DNA from: Caldilineaceae bacterium | GTDB taxonomy: Bacteria > Chloroflexota > Anaerolineae > Caldilineales > Caldilineaceae | NCBI GenBank assembly: GCA_018003515.1 | Contig: JAGNDO010000007.1 | Coordinates: 50,093-114,092, forward strand | Length of the DNA: 64,000 nt | Reading direction: 5' to 3' | Part shown: piece by piece, positions 56,761-64,000 of the stretch | Layout of the letters: each line of letters begins with the position of its first letter | Numbering within the stretch: the stretch's first letter is position 1 | Notes under the pieces: generated by a model | Seen by the model: only the letters and a program-made list of their open reading frames with translations | Database searches by the model: none | What the model was told of the DNA's origin: nothing | Made by a program: the position numbers and the translations under genes

Positions 56761-58250
56761 TCGCTCTGCTCCTGGGGCAAGAAGGCAATCTGGATCAATT
56801 GCGGCTCGACGGTCGTTTCGTCCATGAGCCACGTCTTGCCTGGGGTATCTACGCCAACCATACCAATTTGGCCGCCGGCCGTGACAAAGGCCAGATAGCG
56901 GCCATCGGGCGACCAGACCGGGGGCTGTTCAATCGCTTGAGTAAAGGTCAGTTGGGTAGCTTCCCCGCTCTGGGTGGAGAGGATCCAGATGTCGCCCAAG
57001 GGTGGGGGCTGGTTGGGGTCTGCCCGCATGGGTTCAGCCAAATCCCGCTGAATCAGGGCGATCTGCTCCCCGTCTGGCGACCAGACCGGCGCGGTGGGGC
57101 CCAGGTTGCCGGCGTAGAGGAGGCGGCTGCTATCGGCGTCCGGGTCTGTTTCGTTCAAATCCAGCAGATAGAGTTCCTGGCTGCGCCCCATCATGCGCCC
57201 GCCGAGCTGGCGCACATAGGCCAGACGCGAACTGTCCGGCGCAATGGCTGTGGCCGCCAGCCGTCCTTGGACCGCCGGTGCGGCCAGCACCAGGCGTGTC
57301 TCGTCGGCGATCAGGTCGTACCAGTAAAGATTCGATGCCTGAAGGTTGCGGTTGCCGTCGTCCCTAGGGCTTTCGCCGGGGGTGCCGGGGCTGGACTTGT
57401 CCGAACCGGAGGCGTTTGAACCGGGTGTGCCCGAACCGGGCGTAGCTGAATCAGCGCCGGTTGACTCGCGACTGGCTGATTCACGACTGGTTGATTCACG
57501 ACTGTAGGAGACAAAGGTGAATCCCTGGCCGTCTTGTGCCAACATGAAGAGACGGGGCGGGGCCATCTGGCTTGTATCGATACCCAGATCAAGGGGCCGA
57601 TAGCTGCCGCTGGCCAGGTCGAGCCAGATGGTGACTTCGTCGCCCTCGTTGACCAACAGCAACTGCTGGCCGTCTTGATGCCAACCCACGACACGCAGGG
57701 CCGAGACGCTGGTGTAGGTGGGCAAGCCCACCTGTTCGTTCAGGTTGATCAGCTCCTCGGTCGCCAAATCATAGAGATAGAGGGGGCCGCCGGCCGTGTC
57801 GCCCCGGGGCGTCTGCACGACGAGGTGGGAAAAATCCGGCGAGAAGCTGGTGATGCCATCGGGTACATTGGCCAAGGATCGGGTGGTGGGATCAATGCCC
57901 TGGCTGGACCACACGACCTCCCGTAGCTCATCATCGGCCCGAAAGAGCAGCCGGGCGCAGATGGTCGCCTGGCTTTGATCCAGGCTTTCGCACGCTGGGG
58001 GCTGGTCCCATTCAACCTGGGGGATGGGCAGAGAGCCAATCGGGGTCAACCGATCTGGGGCAGACTGTTGACCACTCCCCCGGTCAGTCCCTCGGCCAAT
58101 CCCTTGGTTCGCCTGCTCGTCTGGGACTGAGGACAGTCCGATGCCGGGGGCAACCGGCTGGCACGCCGCAAACAGAAGCGCAATCCAAACCAGGGAGAGT
58201 GCGGTCAATATGGCGGGACGGCTGAAGGAGCGCGTTGTCTTTGGGCGCAT
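56757..58250 (-). CDS. PD40/TolB-like beta-propeller lipoprotein
   Basis: 497 residues, ATG 58250 with AAGGA upstream. Lipobox ALLFAAC. Several propeller blades are readable (APVWSPDGEQIALI, PPVWSPDGRYLAFV, APDSSRLAYVRQL). A low-complexity Ser/Gly insert with RESTSRESASREST lies near residue 255-300, between blades. It is probably anchored outside the membrane and coupled to the M23 peptidase, suggesting a shared cell-envelope job. Confidence 0.82.
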   Translation of the reverse strand: MRPKTTRSFSRPAILTALSLVWIALLFAACQPVAPGIGLSSVPDEQANQGIGRGTDRGSGQQSAPDRLTPIGSLPIPQVEWDQPPACESLDQSQATICARLLFRADDELREVVWSSQGIDPTTRSLANVPDGITSFSPDFSHLVVQTPRGDTAGGPLYLYDLATEELINLNEQVGLPTYTSVSALRVVGWHQDGQQLLLVNEGDEVTIWLDLASGSYRPLDLGIDTSQMAPPRLFMLAQDGQGFTFVSYSRESTSRESASRESTGADSATPGSGTPGSNASGSDKSSPGTPGESPRDDGNRNLQASNLYWYDLIADETRLVLAAPAVQGRLAATAIAPDSSRLAYVRQLGGRMMGRSQELYLLDLNETDPDADSSRLLYAGNLGPTAPVWSPDGEQIALIQRDLAEPMRADPNQPPPLGDIWILSTQSGEATQLTFTQAIEQPPVWSPDGRYLAFVTAGGQIGMVGVDTPGKTWLMDETTVEPQLIQIAFLPQEQSE

Positions 58251-58381
58251 AACATTGATTCCTTAACGGTTGCGTTGCAAAAGCCTGAACGAATATTTCA
58301 CGCGGGCAGTGGGCACATGATAGTGGTAGCCGTGCCCACCGTCAAGCGGGACGGGGTGCAGGTGGCGGATCTGTGGGAGTA

Positions 58382-58547
58382 ACCGCCCTGGGCTGAAAGC
58401 CCCACCCCTTTCAGGGTGGGGCGGGCGGTGCAATTCAATTGGGTCTGTTCAAAACCAACTGGTCGATACCGTAGGGGTTTGAGTGGGCGGCGGGCAAAAC
58501 TTGTATACTTCGTACAAGTTTCGCCCGCCGCCCACTCAAACCCCTAC
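58382..58547. repeat. Two strong hairpins between the propeller lipoprotein and CotH genes
   Basis: First hairpin 58382-58429 (inner CCCCACCC/GGGTGGGG with outer ACCGCCC/GGGCGGT). The second, 58471-58547, has a perfect 25-bp outer stem (58471-58495 with 58523-58547) and a 9-bp inner stem. The second ends 10 nt before the CotH stop. The rest of the gap 58251-58557 shows nothing else. Confidence 0.85.
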
Positions 58548-58557
58548 TTGCGTCATG

Positions 58558-61230
58558 CTATGGATTGAGCACTGACGGCAGATAGATATAGAAATCGAAA
58601 CTCCCGGAACTGACCACATTGGAGGCCCCAGGGGTTGCTTGGGCCATGACCGCCCACGCCCCCGTACCGTCGATTTGGCGGCCATAGGCCACGTCCGTGG
58701 TCTGGGCGGGAAAGGTGATGGCGTCGATCTGGGTGATGCCGTCCGCCCCAAACAGGGTCACGCTTTCACCACCGGCGCTGAGTTTGAAGTTGGTGTGCAG
58801 GTTCCCCTGATCCGTGTCGCCGTCGGCATAGAAGAGCAGGAAACCGCCGCCAGCAATGGTGACCCCGGCCGGAATTTGGAACTGGGTGGGGTCGGTCAAG
58901 TCATCGCTGAGGTAGAGGCCGCCCAGATCGATGGCGCCCGAGCCGGGGTTGTAGAGTTCAATCCAGTCAGGATAGGTGCCCGCTTCGTCGGGATCTTCCA
59001 ACCCTGCGGCGTTGCTGGCCAGCAACTCGTTGATGTATACGACGGGGGCTTGATAGCCAACCACGTAGCTGTACGAGGTGGTCGGTGCATTGGCCGGTGA
59101 GAGCGTGGAAAAGGTCTCGTTGTCTGTGACCTGAATATAGTAGTTGACCGTCGTCGCATTCGCTTGGCCGGGGATTGTGGCGGCAAAGACATTGCCACCC
59201 TGGTCGCTCATGGTGACCGCCGTGTAGTCACCGCCCACGCTGTACCAGAGGGTGGCGGCGTTGATCGTGCCGTCGTCCGTGATGGTGGCCGTGACCGTCA
59301 CCACGGCGGACGCGCTGGGGGTTGTGGGCGAATGGCTCACCCCGGAGATGACCGGCGCCGCGCCGCAGGGTTCATTGCTTGCCCCAGGGGTCGGCGACGT
59401 GGAGAAGGTCCAGGTGGTGCCGCCGTCCGGGCAGCGGCCTTGGGAGATGTCCGCGGTCTGAGCGCCAAAGGTGTAGCTGTCGATCAGGGTGCTGCCGTCG
59501 CTGTTGAAGAGGGCCAGGGCCTCACCGCTGGCCCCCAGCTTGAAGCCAACATGGTTGGCCCCCTGGTTCGTGTCGTTGTCGGCGTAGAGCAGCAGGAACC
59601 CCTTGGCCGGAATGGTCAGGCTTTGGGTGATGGCATGCTGGGTGGGGTTGGTCAGATCATCGGTCAGATAGAAGCCTTGCAGATCGACCGCGGTCGTGCC
59701 TGCGTTGTACAGCTCGAACCAGTCGGGGAAGCCAGTGCCGTTGGGGTCTTGCAGGGTCGTGTCGTTTTCGGCCATAAACTCGTTGACAAAGAGGGTGCCG
59801 GAGAGATCCGTGACCGCCGGGGTGCAGTCCAGGGTGTAGCCAGCCAGCGCGCTCTCCAGATAAGCGGCCCGTTGCTGCACAAAATAGGTCAGCCCGTAGA
59901 TCGTGTTTCTGCCGTCCTGGATGTTGGTGGTGAGATTGGTATCAAACTGGCTGATGGAATAGAGCTTGTTGGGATCCGCGGCCAGGTCCGCCCGGATCAG
60001 GCTCGCCAATTGGGTGATGCGGCTGCTCATGGTTGTGGTGTCAAAACCCGAATCCAACATCTGATCCAAATAGCATAGATAGTCGTTGCTGTAGTCAGCA
60101 ACGGCCCATAGATTTTCCATCAGGGGACGTTCCTGCGCGCCCTGGCCCGGCTGGGTGTTGGACGGCAGCCAGAACGGGCTCAGTTGCAGGGGATTCTCGC
60201 CCTGGGACGTGAACATCAAAAAGCGGCCAAAGGATTCATTGGCATCCCAGGGGATGTGGACGATCTTGCCCGTATCATCCCGGTCATACAGATAATAGTT
60301 GTGGGCCGAGCCGGTGTACGAGTCCAGATTGACGAACAGGTTGTTCAGGGCCATCCCGGCCAGCCCGGCATTCACATCAAAGATCGGCTCAAGCTGGGCG
60401 GGCAGATCCCCCGTGGCGGTGTTGTTGAGGACGTTGATGAACTCGACCAGTTGAGAATAGTCATAGGCCGTCTCGTTTGTCTTCAAGACGTAGTAATCGT
60501 CATAGAGGGCCGGGTCCGTGCCCAGCCAGGTCAGATCGGAGCCAAAGTCGCTCTGGGCATCCCCGTCTTCGCTGGCCGCCCCTTTGTACAGGTTGCCATC
60601 TTCGTCGTCGCCAAAGCGGTTTTGGACAAAGGTTTTGTCCACCTGTTCCACCGCCACATAGAGACCGTAATATGCCCCGTTCACATAGACTTTGGTGTGA
60701 ACGGCCCGAGGAGCCGCTACGAAGCTGCTGGCGAAATCATAGAAGAGCTTCTCCCGCAACATGGTGGGGTCGTTGAAGCCGTTGTTCAAGTTTAGCTTCT
60801 TCTGATCGTAGAAAACCAGGGCATTGTTGTCTTCGTCATATTCGTCAAAGTCAATTTTGAAGGACTTTTTGACCCCGTTGGCGCTAAAGGACGAATTGCC
60901 TTTGAATCGCACCCCCACTTTAGCAATGGTGACGCCATCCCCCGTAAAGCTGGCCGGAAAGTAGGGATCGGTTGCATCATTGGCGTGGCTGCTATAGAGG
61001 GTCTGATACCAGCCCGTTGTGCCATAGTCGGCGGGGTCAAAGGTGAGGTAAATCTCGTGGACAAGGCTGTCGTCGAAGAAAGTGTCGCTGTCGTCGGCCT
61101 GGGCGAGGGGGGCCAGAGTTGTGTCAGCGTTGACTTGATCAACGAGGGCGGGCGCGGCGCTCACCGCTGCGGTGAGCAGGCCAAACAAAAGGGCGGTCAG
61201 GGTTAGGCTTCGGATGGTTCGGGAAAACAT
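58558..61230 (-). CDS. Secreted CotH-type protein with two lamin-tail domains
   Basis: 890 residues from ATG 61230 with AGGAG upstream. A signal peptide is followed by a CotH-kinase-like domain (residues about 60-480: VGVRFKGNSSF, KKSFKIDFDEYD, LNLNNGFNDPTMLREKL, NYYLYDRDDTGKIVHIPWDANESFG). Two lamin-tail-type domains follow (LFVNEFMAENDTTLQDPNGTG and VYINELLASNAAGLEDPDEAG), separated by a fibronectin-like segment. The C-terminus is FYIYLPSVLNP, the motif shared with the S1 protease and a propeller protein. The kinase-like domain may phosphorylate secreted proteins; activity is unproven here. Confidence 0.88.
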   Translation of the reverse strand: MFSRTIRSLTLTALLFGLLTAAVSAAPALVDQVNADTTLAPLAQADDSDTFFDDSLVHEIYLTFDPADYGTTGWYQTLYSSHANDATDPYFPASFTGDGVTIAKVGVRFKGNSSFSANGVKKSFKIDFDEYDEDNNALVFYDQKKLNLNNGFNDPTMLREKLFYDFASSFVAAPRAVHTKVYVNGAYYGLYVAVEQVDKTFVQNRFGDDEDGNLYKGAASEDGDAQSDFGSDLTWLGTDPALYDDYYVLKTNETAYDYSQLVEFINVLNNTATGDLPAQLEPIFDVNAGLAGMALNNLFVNLDSYTGSAHNYYLYDRDDTGKIVHIPWDANESFGRFLMFTSQGENPLQLSPFWLPSNTQPGQGAQERPLMENLWAVADYSNDYLCYLDQMLDSGFDTTTMSSRITQLASLIRADLAADPNKLYSISQFDTNLTTNIQDGRNTIYGLTYFVQQRAAYLESALAGYTLDCTPAVTDLSGTLFVNEFMAENDTTLQDPNGTGFPDWFELYNAGTTAVDLQGFYLTDDLTNPTQHAITQSLTIPAKGFLLLYADNDTNQGANHVGFKLGASGEALALFNSDGSTLIDSYTFGAQTADISQGRCPDGGTTWTFSTSPTPGASNEPCGAAPVISGVSHSPTTPSASAVVTVTATITDDGTINAATLWYSVGGDYTAVTMSDQGGNVFAATIPGQANATTVNYYIQVTDNETFSTLSPANAPTTSYSYVVGYQAPVVYINELLASNAAGLEDPDEAGTYPDWIELYNPGSGAIDLGGLYLSDDLTDPTQFQIPAGVTIAGGGFLLFYADGDTDQGNLHTNFKLSAGGESVTLFGADGITQIDAITFPAQTTDVAYGRQIDGTGAWAVMAQATPGASNVVSSGSFDFYIYLPSVLNP

Positions 61231-61370
61231 AAACGGCTCCTGGGGTGTGATTGTACTCATGGCGTATCCATCTGAATGCTCATTTTTCGGGCATACAGTA
61301 TGGCCTATGGTACGAAAATGGGGTTTAGAGCCGGTATAGAAAAAATAAAGATTTGGTAAAGAAGGGGATT

Positions 61371-64000
61371 TTACAGCACCTCGATCACCCCCCGATTCCC
61401 ATCCACCCGCACCCGCTGACCCGTCTGCAACGCCGTCGTCGCCCCCCGCACCCCCACAATAGCGGGGATGCCATACTCCCGCGCCACCACAGAGCCGTGG
61501 GTCATGATGCCGCCGATCTCCATGATCAGCCCGCCGGCGTTGATGAAAAGGGGCGTCCAGCCCGGGTCGGTGAAGGGGGCCACCAGGATCTCGCCAGGGT
61601 TGAGGGTCTCGGTCTGGGGATCGCGGATCACCCGCACCGTTCCCTCCACCACGCCCGGCGAAACGGGACTGCCAATCAGCGCGCCGACGGGGGCATCGGC
61701 CACCACGTACTTGACCACGGGACTCTCTCCATCGCTGGTAATCACCATTGGCGGGACTAACTTCTTAAACCGAAGCAGATCGGCCCGTCGACCAGGGATC
61801 TGAGCGGCCAGTTCCGGGGCTTCCCCGCGGCAGAGGGCCAGGAGTTCGGGGAAGGAGAGGTACCAGACTTGGTCAGCCTGGGCCAATTGGCCGCGTTCCA
61901 CCAGGTGGGCGGCGGTCTCTTTGACCGCCTGTTTTGCCAGCCAGATGATCTGCACCATCATGAATTTGTGATGCTCCCGCAGCACACCGGCCTCGCTGAT
62001 CACGTGCAGCAGACGGCGGACCAACCGGCCCCGAAGCCAGCCAAAGGGGCCTCGGTCGGCCTGGGCCAAGATGCGGATCGTGGCGGCCTCCCTGGCGTGG
62101 ACCAGGCTTTGGTGTTGGATGCGATGGCTGCCCGGCTGCTTTTGCAGATAGTTGGTCAGCACCTTGAGCAGGGGCAAAGGCTCTTCGATCCAGCGGGGGG
62201 GCATGAGGTCGATCTCGGCGGACCCCCGGCTTCCGTAGCGGGCCAAAAAGGCCGCCCACGCCTGCATGAAGGGCGCGCTGCCTTCGATCTGGGCAGCTTC
62301 GGCCAGCCAGGTGTGGCTATCTTCCCCCAGACGGGCGAAGTGGCCGGACAATGCGGGCGAACGGCGGGCCAACTCGGCCACATCCCCCAGGGCCAGGTTC
62401 ATCTCGGTCACAGCGTTGCCGGGCAGCCCAAGGTGACAGGCTTCCACATCCGCCGGGTCGGCCCAAGAGCGGGTCAACCGGGCCAGCAGTCGTTGGGCCA
62501 TCTCCCCGGCGGCGAAGTGAGGGGCCCATTTCATCACAACCTGAAAGAGGGGGCGGATGACGTCGATGATGGCCTGGATTTTCGCCTCGCCCACAGGGGC
62601 GGCATCCAGGCTTTGCCCCACCTCTTCCACCCGTTGATCCACAATACCATTGACTTTGTGGACCAAGCCGGTCAGATCTTCCCACCCCACGGCCCGCAGG
62701 ATGCGCCCAGCCATGTGCAGTCCGCCCCGCACCGCGGAGAGCGAGGGCGAAAGCCCATGCGGTTTCTGAAACTCTGGCCGTTGCATGGCCAATTGCAGGG
62801 TCTGCGGCGCCAGGGCATCAAACTGGGCGAGCATCCCAAAGACACCCTTGCGAAAAAGCGGATGGCGCAAAAGCTGGGTGAGGTCGGCAAAAGCCCGCCC
62901 GCCGCTGATCAGCATAAACCGGCTCTCGATCTCATCCTCCGTGGCCCGCCCCACGGGGATCAGGCAGCGGATGCCCGACAGGCCCAGGGGCGACATGACA
63001 TTGGTCATGTTCTGTTGATAGCCCATGTTGAAGTAGATGTGCAGCGTGCCGTCCGGGGAGCCTAGCCCATCGATGGGATAGAGAGACGTGATGGGCCGAG
63101 CCTGGAGCAAATAGAGCTTTCCCTCGGCCAGCGCCCATTCAATATCCTGGGGCTTGGCATAATGGGCCTCGATCTGGCTGCCCATACGCGCCAAAGCCAA
63201 GATCTGCGCATCGGTCAACACAGTCTGGGACCGTTGGGCGTCGCTCAACTTTTCTTGCCGGGTGCCACCTTCTTTGTTGGGAAAGATGGCGATCTCTTTG
63301 TCGGCGATCTGGCGGTCGATGATGACACCGGTTCGTTTGTCCACCCTGTAGGCATCGGGGGACACCAAGCCGCTGACCAACGCCTCGCCCAGACCGAAGC
63401 TGGCGTCAATGGAAGCTGTGTGCCGATGGCCGGTCAGGGGATCGGCGGTGAAGAGAATGCCCGAACTCTCCGACATCACCATCTGCTGCACCACCACGGA
63501 CAACTGCACATCCCGGTGGGCATAGCCATTTTGGCAGCGATAGAGAATGGCCCGATCCGTGAAGAGGGAAACCCAGCAGCGGCGCACCGCGTCCAGCAGA
63601 TCCGCCTCGCCCAGGATGTTGAGATAGGTGTCCTGCTGCCCAGCAAACGAAGCGTCGGGCAGATCCTCCGCCGTGGCGCTGGAACGCACCGCGTAGGCGT
63701 GGTCCGTGCCCAGTGCCTGCCACGCGTGGTGGACGGACTGGACAATTTGCGGCGGGATGGGTACGGCGGCCAAGGTTTTGCGCACCTGTTCCCCGACCGT
63801 GCGGGCGCTCTGCACATCGTCGGCGGTCACGGTGTCCAGCAACGCATAAAGATCATCCGCCACGGGGCAGGCCCGCATGAACTGGTCAAATGCCCGGGTC
63901 GTCACGCAGAAGCCAGGGGGAACCGGGAAGCCCGCATAGGCCATTTCGCCCAAGTTGGCCCCTTTTCCGCCCACCAAAGGCAGGTCTGTGGCCCGGATCA
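61371..64000 (-). CDS. Rifampin-phosphotransferase-like / PEP-synthase-related enzyme (partial at N-terminus)
   Basis: About 876 residues visible; the frame runs off the right edge, where it reads IRATDLPLVGGKGANLGEM. The ATP-grasp domain is clear (YAVRSSATAEDLPDASFAGQQDTYLN, DIEWALAEGKLYLLQARPITS). A long helical middle part follows, and the last about 90 residues carry the phosphohistidine domain with GGIMTHGSVVAREYGIPAIVGV. The PEP-binding TIM barrel of true PEP synthase is absent after the histidine domain, so the layout is that of rifampin phosphotransferases. Substrate is inference. No upstream neighbour is visible. Confidence 0.8.
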   Translation of the reverse strand, partial: IRATDLPLVGGKGANLGEMAYAGFPVPPGFCVTTRAFDQFMRACPVADDLYALLDTVTADDVQSARTVGEQVRKTLAAVPIPPQIVQSVHHAWQALGTDHAYAVRSSATAEDLPDASFAGQQDTYLNILGEADLLDAVRRCWVSLFTDRAILYRCQNGYAHRDVQLSVVVQQMVMSESSGILFTADPLTGHRHTASIDASFGLGEALVSGLVSPDAYRVDKRTGVIIDRQIADKEIAIFPNKEGGTRQEKLSDAQRSQTVLTDAQILALARMGSQIEAHYAKPQDIEWALAEGKLYLLQARPITSLYPIDGLGSPDGTLHIYFNMGYQQNMTNVMSPLGLSGIRCLIPVGRATEDEIESRFMLISGGRAFADLTQLLRHPLFRKGVFGMLAQFDALAPQTLQLAMQRPEFQKPHGLSPSLSAVRGGLHMAGRILRAVGWEDLTGLVHKVNGIVDQRVEEVGQSLDAAPVGEAKIQAIIDVIRPLFQVVMKWAPHFAAGEMAQRLLARLTRSWADPADVEACHLGLPGNAVTEMNLALGDVAELARRSPALSGHFARLGEDSHTWLAEAAQIEGSAPFMQAWAAFLARYGSRGSAEIDLMPPRWIEEPLPLLKVLTNYLQKQPGSHRIQHQSLVHAREAATIRILAQADRGPFGWLRGRLVRRLLHVISEAGVLREHHKFMMVQIIWLAKQAVKETAAHLVERGQLAQADQVWYLSFPELLALCRGEAPELAAQIPGRRADLLRFKKLVPPMVITSDGESPVVKYVVADAPVGALIGSPVSPGVVEGTVRVIRDPQTETLNPGEILVAPFTDPGWTPLFINAGGLIMEIGGIMTHGSVVAREYGIPAIVGVRGATTALQTGQRVRVDGNRGVIEVL

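Noticed and set aside
61869..63065. 398-codon plus-strand frame over the phosphotransferase-like gene
   Set aside because: Antisense to a motif-bearing gene, with shadow composition.

Overview
The window looks like chromosomal DNA from a member of the Chloroflexota (Anaerolineae or Caldilineae-like). It has high GC and dense genes on both strands. Several secreted proteins carry Thr/Pro linkers and end in a short (V/I)(Y/F)LP motif. There are a YfhO-flippase fusion, a PucC-like transporter beside haem genes, an endonuclease-type MutL and a tig-clpP-clpX block. This assignment is inference from gene content; there is no rRNA and I found no tRNA.

Layout. 1-5.3 kb: a membrane glycosyltransferase running off the left edge, an ammonium transporter with its P-II protein, a DinB-like protein and a PqqB-like hydrolase. 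5.3-10 kb: a secreted trypsin-like protease, a secreted beta-propeller protein, a GNAT fusion and a DUF4260 protein. 10-14.3 kb: a haem block (hemH, hemY, PucC-like transporter). 14.3-15.3 kb: a repeat-rich gap with a 179-bp MITE that splits the apparent promoter of an orphan antitoxin. 15.3-23 kb: YfhO-flippase fusion, polyprenyl-phosphate sugar transferase, HEAT protein, SH3 protein. 23-29 kb: trmFO, an AT-rich AAA ATPase/TOPRIM pair (candidate defence system), pyrimidine phosphorylase and a GT4 glycosyltransferase. 29-36.7 kb: alaS, a baseplate-J-like protein, ruvX, mltG and a substrate-binding lipoprotein, all leftward. 36.9-41.7 kb: subtilisin-like protease, enoyl-CoA hydratase, mutL. 41.9-46.4 kb: trigger factor with a huge acidic insert, clpP, a second MITE, clpX. 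46.6-52.7 kb: aldo/keto reductase, mutY, then an accessory stretch of small genes (DUF4258/YgiT toxin-antitoxin type, DUF6157, HigA-like antitoxin, DUF1295, GNAT). 53-64 kb: a ten-haem c-type cytochrome, M23 peptidase and propeller lipoprotein, CotH/lamin-tail secreted protein, and a rifampin-phosphotransferase-like enzyme running off the right edge.

The most unusual feature is a large set of 7- and 8-bp word repeats (at least ten word families). They cluster at gene ends, often as facing inverted tracts. In places they are read as protein: they supply stop codons, part of a signal peptide, an N-terminus, and loops inside the YfhO protein. Two MITE-like elements with 8-bp target duplications and a two-copy REP-like palindrome add to this. 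Other leads are a CGTGA-N6-TCACA operator-like sequence upstream of both hemY and the decahaem cytochrome, and a shared C-terminal motif on three secreted proteins. Promoter and operator calls come from reading by eye, and no similarity search was run.
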